Shown piece after piece: positions 29,416 through 37,030 of a DNA stretch of 64,000 nt. Within the stretch, counting starts at the first letter, position 1. Each line of letters begins with the position of its first letter. A program made the position numbers and the translations under genes. This DNA is from Hyphomicrobiales bacterium (GTDB lineage: Bacteria > Pseudomonadota > Alphaproteobacteria > Rhizobiales > Rhizobiaceae). The notes beneath the pieces were generated by a model. The model was not told the origin of the DNA and did not search any database. It was given only the letters and a program-made list of their open reading frames with translations. Location: the NCBI GenBank assembly GCA_900469955.1, contig UBYX01000002.1, forward strand, positions 124,193 to 188,192, written 5' to 3'.

Positions 29416-30443
29416 GGCTTGCTCGTGCCCGTGGAAAACAGGCGCAGATAAGCGTCGGTGACCGCCTCTTCGGAAAAGCGCTCCCGCATGGTCTGGCGAC
29501 CTCCCTCGACCAGACGCTGCCTGAGCGCAGGATCATCCCTGACGCGCCGGATTGCTGCGGCGAGCCCTTCGAAATCCTCGCAGTCCACCAGCAGGCCGTC
29601 CTTTTCGTCGGTCATCATCCATGAAGGGCCTTCGGATCTCGTGGAGACCGTCGGTTTCTCCGCACACCAGCCTTCCAGGCACACATTGCCCAGCGGCTCG
29701 TGCGTCGATGGCACGGCAAGCACATCCGCGGCGGCCAGAAAGGAATAGACATTCGTCTGCCAGCCTGCGAAGCGGACGCGATTCCTTATTCCAAGTTCAT
29801 CGACCTGGCGTTCCAGGTTTTCGCGCTCGGTTCCCTCGCCGAGCAGCCAGAGATAAGCGTTTTCCACCTTCACCATGGCCTGAACGAGCGTATGAAACCC
29901 CTTACGGCGGACGAACCTGCCCATGCCAACGACAACAAAGGCACCCTCAGGCGTCTGGAGCGTCTCACGCGAGACCACGGGCCCGGGAAGCGAATAGGTG
30001 AAGTTGGTGATCACCTCGAGCCCGCGCTGCCACCCGAGTTCGCCGACCTTGCGGGCAATGTCCGGCGTATTGCAGACGAGGATCTCGGAGTTTCGATAGT
30101 AGTTCAGATGGTGCGGGTAATCGCCGAGACGGGATATCCGCCTGGCTTTCTTGTAGTTCGGCAAGGCGCGGCTCGCGCGCATTTGCCAGGCCATGATGAC
30201 ATCCGGCTGGAAATCCCTGAGGATGAGCCTGAGCCGGGCGGCAAAGAGGAAGCGGGAGGGCGAATACCGCCGGAAGATGCCCTCGTAAACCTGCCCGTAC
30301 TGGCCGATTTCTTCCTTCCAGGTCCGGCCTGGGCGGATCAGTACCCGCTGTTCGACACCGCGCCCGTGGAGCGAATGGGCAAGATTGACCAGGAACCGTT
30401 CCGCACCGCCTTCTTTCCCGAAATGGATGTGCAGGACCTTCAT
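29412..30443 (-). CDS. lpsD: LPS core glycosyltransferase, GT4 family (LpsD-like)
   Basis: A 343-residue paralogue of its downstream neighbour: MKVLHIHFGKEGGAERFLVN, RRISRLGDYPHHLNYYRN, VGMGRFVRRKGFHTLVQAM and STHEPLGNVCLEGW align block by block. The ATG at 30443 is chosen because GGAG lies six bases upstream and it aligns with the paralogue. An ATG 12 bases earlier overlaps the lpsC stop (TGATG). The pair looks like an old tandem duplication, each copy adding one core sugar. The gene symbol is by gene order. Confidence 0.85.
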   Translation of the reverse strand: MKVLHIHFGKEGGAERFLVNLAHSLHGRGVEQRVLIRPGRTWKEEIGQYGQVYEGIFRRYSPSRFLFAARLRLILRDFQPDVIMAWQMRASRALPNYKKARRISRLGDYPHHLNYYRNSEILVCNTPDIARKVGELGWQRGLEVITNFTYSLPGPVVSRETLQTPEGAFVVVGMGRFVRRKGFHTLVQAMVKVENAYLWLLGEGTERENLERQVDELGIRNRVRFAGWQTNVYSFLAAADVLAVPSTHEPLGNVCLEGWCAEKPTVSTRSEGPSWMMTDEKDGLLVDCEDFEGLAAAIRRVRDDPALRQRLVEGGRQTMRERFSEEAVTDAYLRLFSTGTSKP

Positions 30444-30454
30444 AGAATTCTCCA

Positions 30455-31264
30455 TCAACGCGTCAGCGCGTCGTCCTTGTTCGGCCGCTCCTTGAGCGCC
30501 TGACGCTGGTATAGTTTGGCTTCGGTGAGAAACGCATAGACGGCGACCGTCATCGCCTCGATGAATCCAGGCGCTCCACAGCGCCACAATCCGTTTCTCA
30601 GATACAGACGATAGAAGTAAAGCACCGGCGAAACGAACAATTTGATCGGCCTCGGCTTTTTACCGGCAGCAAATCTCTGATCCGCCTTGAGCGTCGAGTA
30701 TTTGTTTTCCTTGAGAATCTGCTCGTCGATGACGATCGGTCGGTAGTGCAGCAAGCTGCCCGCCTTCGTTTTTTCGACCCGCCCCTCGGGAACGATCCCC
30801 TCGTGCACCGCCTGCGTCAGGTCGAAAGCCCCCTTGCCCTTGCGGATCAACCTCAGGATCTTGCGCTCCCTAACCCCCTCGGGCGTGTAGCCGTAGCCGA
30901 TCAGATAGGGCCGCCTGGCCATCCTCCAGCCGACGATGCCGTCATCCGCGGCGATCATCTCGGGGAGCAATTTCCGCAACGGCGCATCGAGCCGTTCGTC
31001 GCCGTCGATGCTGAAGCACCATTTCTCCTGACAAAGCTCCAGGGCAAATTGCTTCTGAGCCGCGTAGCCGCGCCATTTCTCATGAAAGAGCCTAATCGGC
31101 CACCCGCTGTCGATATAGGACTGGATGAGGGGGATCGTGCCGTCGGTCGATCCGGAATCGACGATGACGATGTCGGAAAAATCGGCGAGGCTCTCGATGC
31201 AGTTGCCGAGATAACGTTCCTCGTCCTGGCAGATGATGAAGGCCGAGATGGGAAGCTTAGACAT
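30455..31264 (-). CDS. lpsC: Family 2 glycosyltransferase, LPS core (LpsC-like)
   Basis: A 269-residue GT-A enzyme resembling the WaaE/KdtX group. It opens with ISAFIICQDEERYLGNCIESL, has DIVIVDSGSTDGT and the DxD metal site in CFSIDGDERL, then WRMARRPYLIG and RLYLRNGLWR near the C-terminus. WaaE-type enzymes add a glucose to heptose of the inner core; the substrate here is inferred. Its ATG overlaps the upstream gene by eight bases (ATGTCTAA), and its stop overlaps an in-frame ATG of the next gene, so the cluster is a tight operon. Confidence 0.87.
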   Translation of the reverse strand: MSKLPISAFIICQDEERYLGNCIESLADFSDIVIVDSGSTDGTIPLIQSYIDSGWPIRLFHEKWRGYAAQKQFALELCQEKWCFSIDGDERLDAPLRKLLPEMIAADDGIVGWRMARRPYLIGYGYTPEGVRERKILRLIRKGKGAFDLTQAVHEGIVPEGRVEKTKAGSLLHYRPIVIDEQILKENKYSTLKADQRFAAGKKPRPIKLFVSPVLYFYRLYLRNGLWRCGAPGFIEAMTVAVYAFLTEAKLYQRQALKERPNKDDALTR

Positions 31265-32318
31265 GACCGCCGCCATCGGACCTGTCGAAGGGAGACATTG
31301 CAAATCCCTGCTCGACGAGTTGGCCGGGATCGCGGAAATGCACGCTCCCCGGATAACCGAATTCGACTTCCCGGTCGGCCGAAATCCTCTGCATGATCTT
31401 CACGTATTCCTGAGCGCCGCCGAAATGCTGCCCGCTCGCAATCGCTTCCTGCACGCGCTCCTGATAGTCCGAGAAGAACTTGAAATGCAGCAGGACGCCG
31501 AAGATCGGCGAAAAGTTTCGCTGATAGGGCAAGGGCTGATGAATGTTCTCTCCGAGCGAACATTCCTTGTCCCAGAACATCAGCGGATATTTCATCAGGT
31601 CCACATTGGAACCGAACAGGCGTTTTCGCGCCCCGCCGCGGATCCGCTGGAACCGCGCGTTCCTGACGACCGTATATCCGTCGCGGTCGTAGCAATCCGC
31701 GACCTGCCACGGCATCTGCCCCTCTTCGCCGGTAAATTCGGCAGCCGAAATGTCGCTTGAGGGGTACATGTCGATCATCGGCGCCGCCAGCCGCCGGATG
31801 GAACGCTCTTCGAGCCGCGCGATCAGCCTGGGCAGCGGCATATCGAAACAGCGGTCGTAGATCAGGAACTCGTCGGAATCGATGTTCAGATACCAGCGAT
31901 TGAAGCCGTAGATCGAAAACAGTTCCTCCCGCCAGCTCTTCCCGCGCCTGGCGTCCTTGTAGCGAAGCGGAGAAGCCCAGAGATCGGTATCCGCCTGCGC
32001 GGTCAGATATTCGGCAGTCCCGTCCGTGGATTGATCATCCACACATATGAAGCGCGTTACGCCGAGCTGGCGGTAATGGGAGAAGAAGGACGGCAGCAGA
32101 CGGCGATCGTTGCGGCAGAGGAAAACCAGCGGAATGTCGTCCTGCGCGAGCGCTCTGAACTGCTGCGGTGACGCCAGGCCGAGCGAGCTTGCCTTGCTTA
32201 AGGAACGGATGCGCTTTCGCGACTTCCTCGTCCGATGCCACGTCAACAGTTGCTCGACGGGAGTACGCCGCCAAAGCGCGCCTTTCATGCCCGGCGCTGG
32301 ATAGACCGTCTCAGGCAT
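31257..32318 (-). CDS. Glycosyltransferase family 2-like protein of the LPS cluster
   Basis: A 353-residue protein with a GT-A-like centre: IPLVFLCRNDRRLLPSFFSHY, then FICVDDQSTDGTAEYL and YLNIDSDEFLIYDRC, giving a clear DxD. A basic N-terminal region and a C-terminal domain (FFSDYQERVQEAIASGQHFGG) resemble PF13704/PF13712-type glycosyltransferases found near LPS and capsule genes. It is the first gene of the four-gene glycosyltransferase operon. It has a weak ribosome site at the chosen ATG; a Met at codon 11 is an alternative start. The acceptor is unknown. Confidence 0.8.
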   Translation of the reverse strand: MPETVYPAPGMKGALWRRTPVEQLLTWHRTRKSRKRIRSLSKASSLGLASPQQFRALAQDDIPLVFLCRNDRRLLPSFFSHYRQLGVTRFICVDDQSTDGTAEYLTAQADTDLWASPLRYKDARRGKSWREELFSIYGFNRWYLNIDSDEFLIYDRCFDMPLPRLIARLEERSIRRLAAPMIDMYPSSDISAAEFTGEEGQMPWQVADCYDRDGYTVVRNARFQRIRGGARKRLFGSNVDLMKYPLMFWDKECSLGENIHQPLPYQRNFSPIFGVLLHFKFFSDYQERVQEAIASGQHFGGAQEYVKIMQRISADREVEFGYPGSVHFRDPGQLVEQGFAMSPFDRSDGGGHV

Positions 32319-32359
32319 TCAACTCTCTTTCATGGATCCGGACACCCAGGGCCAGCCCC

Positions 32360-32827
32360 CTAAATCTCAACCAGGCCGAGCTGCTTCACCTGCCGGATCG
32401 TCAACATGGTCCGAACCGTGTCCACATGCTCGTCGGCGGTCAGGACTTCGATGACGAAATCTTGGAAAACCGTAAGGTTCTGTGCCGCGCAACGCAGCAG
32501 GAAATCGCTGTCCCCGTTGACCATCCAGGCTTCGCGCACCAGAGGCCATTGCTGCACCTTGGAAGCAAAGCTCTTCAAGTCCGCATCCGACTGGCGCTTG
32601 AGACCGACCATACAGAAGGCGACGAGATCGAAGCCGAGCTTTGGACCGTTGAGAAGAGCGTGATAGCCCTCGATGATCCCGGCCTCCTCGAGCTTGCGCA
32701 CCCGGCGTAGACAAGGCGGCGCGGAAATACCGACACGTTCCGCGAGCTCGACATTCGTCATTCTCCCGTCACGCTGAAGCTCCCGGAGGATCTTGATGTC
32801 GATGGCGTCCAAATCGGCGCGGAACAC
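32360..32827 (-). CDS. lrp: Lrp/AsnC-family transcriptional regulator
   Basis: A 155-residue regulator: N-terminal HTH (LDAIDIKILRELQRDGRMTN to GISAPPCLRRVRKLEEAGII) and a C-terminal RAM ligand-binding domain ending with VRTMLTIRQVKQL. GTG start with GGGGAAAG upstream. It is divergent from trxB, with an 11-bp direct repeat between the two genes that could be its own operator. The order LPS genes-lrp-trxB is conserved in rhizobia as I recall. The effector amino acid is unknown. Confidence 0.93.
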   Translation of the reverse strand: MFRADLDAIDIKILRELQRDGRMTNVELAERVGISAPPCLRRVRKLEEAGIIEGYHALLNGPKLGFDLVAFCMVGLKRQSDADLKSFASKVQQWPLVREAWMVNGDSDFLLRCAAQNLTVFQDFVIEVLTADEHVDTVRTMLTIRQVKQLGLVEI

Positions 32828-32845
32828 GGCTTTCCCCTTTTGTCG

Positions 32846-32930
32846 GCAAGGCTTTTAGCGGAAACCTGAGTTAACGCAAGGAGCAGCCTCTATGCCAACT
32901 GATCTGTTATTAACGCAAGGCTGCCCTTGC
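32846..32930. promoter_or_regulatory. Repeated GCAAGG elements between lrp and trxB
   Basis: TTAACGCAAGG occurs twice in direct orientation (32871-32881 and 32910-32920), 39 bp apart. The second copy runs into a perfect inverted repeat GCAAGG-CTGC-CCTTGC (32915-32930). A further GCAAGG lies at 32846-32851. This is consistent with multimeric Lrp-type binding. Confidence 0.5.
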
Positions 32931-33041
32931 ATTGCTGCATAGACCGATCTTACATGGCGTTTTGAAAGCGGCAGACCGGAAATCGACCCCCTATATGAGG
33001 GCATAGAATACGAGTCGATCGGTCTTTGAAAGGAATCACAC

Positions 33042-34016
33042 ATGTCCGCCCGTCATACCGAGGTCCTGATCATCGGTTCCGGCCCGGCCGGTTACACCGC
33101 CGCCATCTATGCCGCCCGCGCCATGCTGAAGCCGGTGCTGATCGCCGGCATGGAACAGGGCGGCCAGTTGATGATCACCACCGACGTGGAGAATTATCCG
33201 GGCTTCGGCGACCCGATCCAGGGGCCCTGGCTCATGGAGCAGATGCTGAAACAGGCCACCCATGTGGGCGCCGAGATCGTCAACGACCTGGTGACCGAGG
33301 TTGATCTCGACCGCCGCCCCTTCACGGTGCGCACCGACTCCGGCGCCGTGTGGACGGCGGAGACGATCATTATTTCGACCGGCGCCAAAGCCAAATGGCT
33401 GGGTATCGAAAGCGAACAGCATTTCCAGGGTTTTGGCGTGTCCGCTTGCGCCACCTGCGACGGCTTCTTCTATCGCAACAAGGACGTGATCGTGGTCGGC
33501 GGCGGCAATTCCGCCGTCGAAGAGGCGCTCTACCTTTCGAACATCGCCAAATCCGTCACCGTGGTTCATCGTCGTGACTCGTTCCGTTCGGAGAAGATCC
33601 TGCAGGAACGCCTGTTCCAGCGCCCGAATGTCAACGTGCTGTGGAACACGGAGATCGCCGAGATCACCGGCAAGCCCGCCAAGGCGCCGATGCCACCCTC
33701 GGTGGAAGGGGTGAAGCTGCGCAATACCCTGACCGGCACCATCACCGATTTTCCGATCCACGGCGTCTTCGTGGCGATCGGTCATGCGCCGGCGACCGAA
33801 CTCTTCAAGGGCAAGCTGAAGATGAAGTCGAACGGCTACCTGTGGACGGCGCCGGATTCGACTGCGACCGACGTGCCGGGCGTCTTTGCCGCCGGCGACG
33901 TGACCGACGACACTTTCCGCCAGGCAATCACCGCCGCGGGCATGGGCTGCATGGCAGCGCTCGAGGCCGAACGTTATCTTGCCGGCATTCAGCCGGTGGC
34001 TGTGGCCGCGGAGTGA
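33042..34016 (+). CDS. trxB: Thioredoxin reductase TrxB
   Basis: A 324-residue flavoprotein: FAD-binding GSGPAGYTAAIYAARA at the N-terminus, the redox-active C136-A-T-C139 in the NADPH domain, the NADPH-binding VVGGGNSAVEEALYL, and the C-terminal FAD motif GVFAAGDVTDDTFRQAITAAGMGC. It reduces thioredoxin with NADPH in the cytoplasm. Ribosome site GAAAGGA. lsrB starts nine bases after its stop, so they form an operon linking redox balance and a redox-responsive regulator. Confidence 0.98.
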   Translation: MSARHTEVLIIGSGPAGYTAAIYAARAMLKPVLIAGMEQGGQLMITTDVENYPGFGDPIQGPWLMEQMLKQATHVGAEIVNDLVTEVDLDRRPFTVRTDSGAVWTAETIIISTGAKAKWLGIESEQHFQGFGVSACATCDGFFYRNKDVIVVGGGNSAVEEALYLSNIAKSVTVVHRRDSFRSEKILQERLFQRPNVNVLWNTEIAEITGKPAKAPMPPSVEGVKLRNTLTGTITDFPIHGVFVAIGHAPATELFKGKLKMKSNGYLWTAPDSTATDVPGVFAAGDVTDDTFRQAITAAGMGCMAALEAERYLAGIQPVAVAAE

Positions 34017-34025
34017 CATTGAGAC

Positions 34026-34928
34026 ATGGGTGTGCCGCTCGACTGGGACAAGTTGCGAATTTTTCATGCGGCGGCGGAGGCGGGCTCCTTCACCCATGCC
34101 GCGGATAAGCTCCACCTTTCCCAGTCGGCAATCAGCCGCCAGGTCAGCGCGCTTGAACAGGATGTCGGCGTCAAGCTTTTTCACCGGCATGCGCGCGGCC
34201 TGATTCTCACAGAACAGGGCGAACTGCTCTACCGCACCGCCCACGACGTCCTGCTGAAGCTCGAAACGGTGAAGATGCAGCTCACCGAGACGACGGAGAA
34301 ACCGTCCGGCAAGCTGCGCGTCACCACGACGGTCGGGCTTGGCCAGGGCTGGCTCACCGACAAGGTGCAGGAGTTTCTGCAGCTCTATCCCGAAATGTCG
34401 ATCCAGCTCATCCTCGACAACGAGGAAGTGGACGTGAATATGCGCCACGCGGACTGCGCCATTCGCCTGCGCCAGCCGCAACAGTCCGACCTGATCCAGC
34501 GCAAGTTGTTCACCGTCCATATGCACGTCTACGCGGCCCCCTCCTACATCAACCGCTATGGTGAACCGCAATCAGTCGAGGACCTCGACACGCATCGGAT
34601 CATCACCTTCGGGGAACCGGCGCCGAGCTACCTGCTCGACGTGAACTGGCTGGAATATGCCGGCCGCTCGTCAGACAACAGCCGCACACCGCATCTGCAA
34701 ATCAACAGCCAGACCTCGATCAAGCGCGCCTGTCTGCTTGGTATCGGAATCGCCTGCCTTCCGGACTACATCGTCGGCCGCGATCCGGGCCTCATTCAGC
34801 TCGCGATCAACGCCGACATCCCATCTTTCGATACCTACTTCTGCTATCCCGACGAAATGAAGAACGCGGCGAAGCTCAAAGTCTTCCGTGACTTCATCGT
34901 CGGCAAGGCGCGCAACTGGAATTTCTGA
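34026..34928 (+). CDS. lsrB: LysR-family regulator LsrB/VtlR
   Basis: A 300-residue LTTR: N-terminal HTH (WDKLRIFHAAAEAGSFTHAA to HARGLILTEQGELLY) and an effector domain with RVTTTVGLGQGWLTDKV. Position downstream of trxB and next to two AbcR-type sRNAs, and the sequence style, identify it as the LsrB (Sinorhizobium) / VtlR (Brucella, Agrobacterium) regulator. That family is known to control abcR sRNA expression, lipopolysaccharide, oxidative-stress and symbiosis genes. A 15-bp LysR-type box on the abcR1 promoter 140 bp downstream is its probable target. Confidence 0.9.
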   Translation: MGVPLDWDKLRIFHAAAEAGSFTHAADKLHLSQSAISRQVSALEQDVGVKLFHRHARGLILTEQGELLYRTAHDVLLKLETVKMQLTETTEKPSGKLRVTTTVGLGQGWLTDKVQEFLQLYPEMSIQLILDNEEVDVNMRHADCAIRLRQPQQSDLIQRKLFTVHMHVYAAPSYINRYGEPQSVEDLDTHRIITFGEPAPSYLLDVNWLEYAGRSSDNSRTPHLQINSQTSIKRACLLGIGIACLPDYIVGRDPGLIQLAINADIPSFDTYFCYPDEMKNAAKLKVFRDFIVGKARNWNF

Positions 34929-35024
34929 TTTTTCAGCCACCGCTCGCAAGGCGGTAATTCCCTCATATTCCAATGATTTCAGTCGCATACGACGGCCAGA
35001 TATGCGGTCTCTGCCTCTCGGGCA

Positions 35025-35098
35025 GCAACAGTGTTGCGCATCGCGCATGGCTGACCTGCACAAAAGAGCATTGTTCACTGCACAAAAAACCACCATAT
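35025..35098 (+). promoter_or_regulatory. abcR1 control region with LysR-type box
   Basis: -35 ATTGTT (35070-35075), 17-bp spacer, -10 CCATAT (35093-35098). The near-palindrome TTGTTCACTGCACAA (35071-35085), a T-N11-A-like LysR box, overlaps the -35. A direct repeat TGCACAAAA occurs at 35058-35066 and 35079-35087, two helical turns apart. A perfect palindrome GCAACA-G-TGTTGC lies further upstream (35025-35037). Confidence 0.65.
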
Positions 35099-35105
35099 CG
35101 CACTC

Positions 35106-35222
35106 AGCTGATGCACATGGTGGCTTTTCCTCCCAGTTCCACCGCAGCAGCTGTTCCCCTCTGGAGGTTTTTTGACCTTCACACTTATAGGGCCCTGGAG
35201 CGATCCGGTGGCCCTCTTTTTT
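35106..35222 (+). ncRNA. abcR1: AbcR1-type Hfq-dependent sRNA (alpha-r15 family)
   Basis: Predicted 117-nt transcript. Stem-loop 1 pairs AGCTGATGC (35106-35114) with GCAGCAGCT (35144-35152) and continues GGTGG/CCACC, exposing a CTCCC anti-Shine-Dalgarno loop. A single-stranded segment GTTCCCCTCTGGAGGTTTT follows. The terminator GGGCC/GGCCC ends in TTTTTTT (35217-35223). It is duplicated 223 bp downstream with the same promoter geometry. Known AbcR RNAs repress ABC-transporter mRNAs by covering their ribosome sites. The RNA ends are predictions. Confidence 0.88.
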
Positions 35223-35292
35223 TGCCCGTCAGCGCGATCAGCCTCCGCGGCACGGCATCGGCCAAACTTCTCTTCAAAACCGAAGATTGCAC

Positions 35293-35321
35293 CTTGTCGG
35301 GCAGATATCACCTCCCCATAT
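35293..35321 (+). promoter_or_regulatory. abcR2 promoter
   Basis: CTTGTC, 17-bp spacer, CCATAT. The first base of the RNA (A of AGCTGA) is eight bases after the -10 end, exactly as for abcR1. The LysR-type box seen at abcR1 is absent. Confidence 0.75.
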
Positions 35322-35328
35322 ACCTGAT

Positions 35329-35438
35329 AGCTGACGCCCCCGGCGACCTCCCCGTCGTCCGCGTCGGCTGTTCCCCTCTGGAGGTTTTGACCTTCACAAC
35401 TGAAAGGGCCCTGGAGCGATCCGGCGGCCCATTTTTTT
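35329..35438 (+). ncRNA. abcR2: AbcR2-type Hfq-dependent sRNA (alpha-r15 family)
   Basis: Predicted ~110-nt transcript, paralogue of abcR1. Stem-loop 1 pairs AGCTGACGC (35329-35337) with GCGTCGGCT (35361-35369) and GGCGAC with GTCGTC around the loop CTCCCC. Both stem arms differ from abcR1 in compensating positions. The 3' half (GCTGTTCCCCTCTGGAGG, a GACCTTCACA segment and a GGGCC/GGCCC terminator) is nearly identical to abcR1. It ends in eight T residues (35432-35439). Ends are predictions. Confidence 0.88.
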
Positions 35439-35483
35439 TAAAAGCCCCCGATCTTTTGGAAATCGCGCCCTTTATATCGTCAT

Positions 35484-35505
35484 TATACGATCTATATATC
35501 GTGTA
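35484..35505. promoter_or_regulatory. Inverted repeat at the ArsR-family gene promoter
   Basis: TATACGAT-CTATAT-ATCGTGTA, eight-base arms with one mismatch, includes -10-like TATATA sequence. The surrounding stretch repeats ATATCGT/ATACGA elements. It probably is the autoregulatory operator of the downstream ArsR gene. Confidence 0.6.
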
Positions 35506-35527
35506 ACTTCGATACGAGATCCAGACG

Positions 35528-35824
35528 ATGGACAAGACGGAAATTCTGAAAGCGCTGGCGCATCCCACCCGGATCGAATTCCTGGAATGGATGAAGGAGC
35601 CGGAGCTTAATTTCTCCGATCAGGCGCATCCGCTGAGCATGGGCATCTGCGCCAACCAGTTCGAAAAACGCTGCGGCCTCTCCCAGTCCACGGTTTCGGC
35701 GCATCTTTCCACGCTCGAAAAGGCCGGGTTGCTCAAGATCAACCGCGTCGGCCAATGGGCGTTCTATCACCGCAATGAGGACACCATTGCAACCTTCCTC
35801 GACGAGCTTCGGTCGACGCTTTGA
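35528..35824 (+). CDS. ArsR-family winged-helix regulator
   Basis: A 98-residue HTH_5 protein: KTEILKALAHPTRIEFLEWM, then QFEKRCGLSQSTVSAHLSTLEKAGLL and a wing RVGQWAFYHRNED. Two cysteines (MGICANQF and KRCGLS) could be a thiol switch rather than a classic ELCVCDL metal site, which is absent. It is 42 bases upstream of an Old Yellow Enzyme gene and preceded by an inverted repeat, fitting an electrophile-sensing repressor of that enzyme. This sensing role is inference. Confidence 0.9.
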   Translation: MDKTEILKALAHPTRIEFLEWMKEPELNFSDQAHPLSMGICANQFEKRCGLSQSTVSAHLSTLEKAGLLKINRVGQWAFYHRNEDTIATFLDELRSTL

Positions 35825-35865
35825 CCGGGGCTGACTTCTCCCAACTGCAGACAAAGGAATTTCTG

Positions 35866-36987
35866 ATGGCCAAGCTCTTTGATCCGACCTCCTTCGGCGA
35901 TATTCAACTTGCCAATCGCATCGTGATGGCGCCCCTGACGCGCAACCGTTCGCCAAGGGCCGTTCCGAACGACCTCAATGTCACCTATTACGAACAGCGC
36001 GCCGCAGCGGGCCTGATCATCACCGAAGGTACCCCGGTAACCCAGCAGGGCCAAGGGTATGCGGACGTGCCCGGCCTTTACCTGCCGCAGGCTATCGACG
36101 GATGGAAGAAGGTCACGGACGCCGTTCATCGCAAAGGCGGCAAGATCGTCACCCAGATCTGGCATGTCGGGCGCGTTTCGCATACGTCGCTTCAGCCGAA
36201 TGGCGGCGCTCCGGTCGCGCCGTCGGCCATCCCCGCCGGAAGCAAGACCTATGTCATCAATCCTGATGGCAGCGGCGCATTCGTCGACACATCCGATCCT
36301 CGCGCGCTCGAACTTTCCGAGATCCCGGGCATTGTGGAGGACTTCCGCAAGGGTGCGCGCGCTGCAATCGACGCTGGTTTCGACGGCGTCGAGATCCACG
36401 GGGCCAATGGTTACCTGATCGACCAATTCCTGAAGTCCGGCGCCAATCAGCGCACCGACGAATACGGCGGCTCCATTGAAAACCGCGCCCGTTTCGTCCT
36501 GGAAGTCGTCGATGCCGTCACCAAGGAAATCGGCGCCGGCCGCGTCGGCATCCGCCTGTCGCCGGTCACGCCCGGCAACGGCATTACCGAAACCAACCCG
36601 CAGCCGCTGTTCAATTATGTTGCCGAACAGCTCGGCTCGCGCGGCCTCGCCTTCATCCACGTGATCGAAGGTGCGACCGGCGGAGACAGGAACTTCTCCC
36701 AGGGAGACAAGCCCTTCGACTATCAGGAGATGAAGGCAGCCTACCGGAAGGCAGGCGGCACGGGCGGCTGGCTGGTCAACAACGGCTATGATCGCGAAAG
36801 CGCCAAGGCGGCTGTCGAAAGCGGTTATGCCGATGCGGTGGCCTTCGGCAAGCTCTTCATCGCCAATCCTGACCTCGTGCAGCGTTTCAAGGACAATGCG
36901 CCGCTCAACGAAGCGGACAAGTCCACCTTCTACGGCGGCGGCGCCAAAGGCTACACGGACTACCCGGCGCTCGAAGCAGTCGCCTGA
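35866..36987 (+). CDS. nemA: Old Yellow Enzyme-family FMN oxidoreductase (NemA-like)
   Basis: A 373-residue TIM-barrel flavoprotein: LFDPTSFGDIQLANRIVMAPLTRNRS at the start, QIWHVGRVSH, the substrate-binding H-x-x-N in GVEIHGANGYLIDQF, DEYGGSIENRARF and the C-terminal VAFGKLFIANPDL. It reduces activated alkenes, N-ethylmaleimide-like electrophiles or nitro compounds with NADPH. The ATG has AAAGGAA upstream. It forms an operon with the ArsR regulator and is closed by a strong terminator. Confidence 0.95.
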   Translation: MAKLFDPTSFGDIQLANRIVMAPLTRNRSPRAVPNDLNVTYYEQRAAAGLIITEGTPVTQQGQGYADVPGLYLPQAIDGWKKVTDAVHRKGGKIVTQIWHVGRVSHTSLQPNGGAPVAPSAIPAGSKTYVINPDGSGAFVDTSDPRALELSEIPGIVEDFRKGARAAIDAGFDGVEIHGANGYLIDQFLKSGANQRTDEYGGSIENRARFVLEVVDAVTKEIGAGRVGIRLSPVTPGNGITETNPQPLFNYVAEQLGSRGLAFIHVIEGATGGDRNFSQGDKPFDYQEMKAAYRKAGGTGGWLVNNGYDRESAKAAVESGYADAVAFGKLFIANPDLVQRFKDNAPLNEADKSTFYGGGAKGYTDYPALEAVA

Positions 36988-36999
36988 CCGAAATGACGA

Positions 37000-37026
37000 A
37001 AGGGCCGGCATGACCGGCCCCTTTTT
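37000..37026 (+). terminator. Intrinsic terminator after the Old Yellow Enzyme gene
   Basis: GGGCCGG-CATGA-CCGGCCC followed by CTTTTTCC. The opposite strand also has a short T tract, so it may serve the converging membrane protein gene too. Confidence 0.9.
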
Positions 37027-37030
37027 CCTT

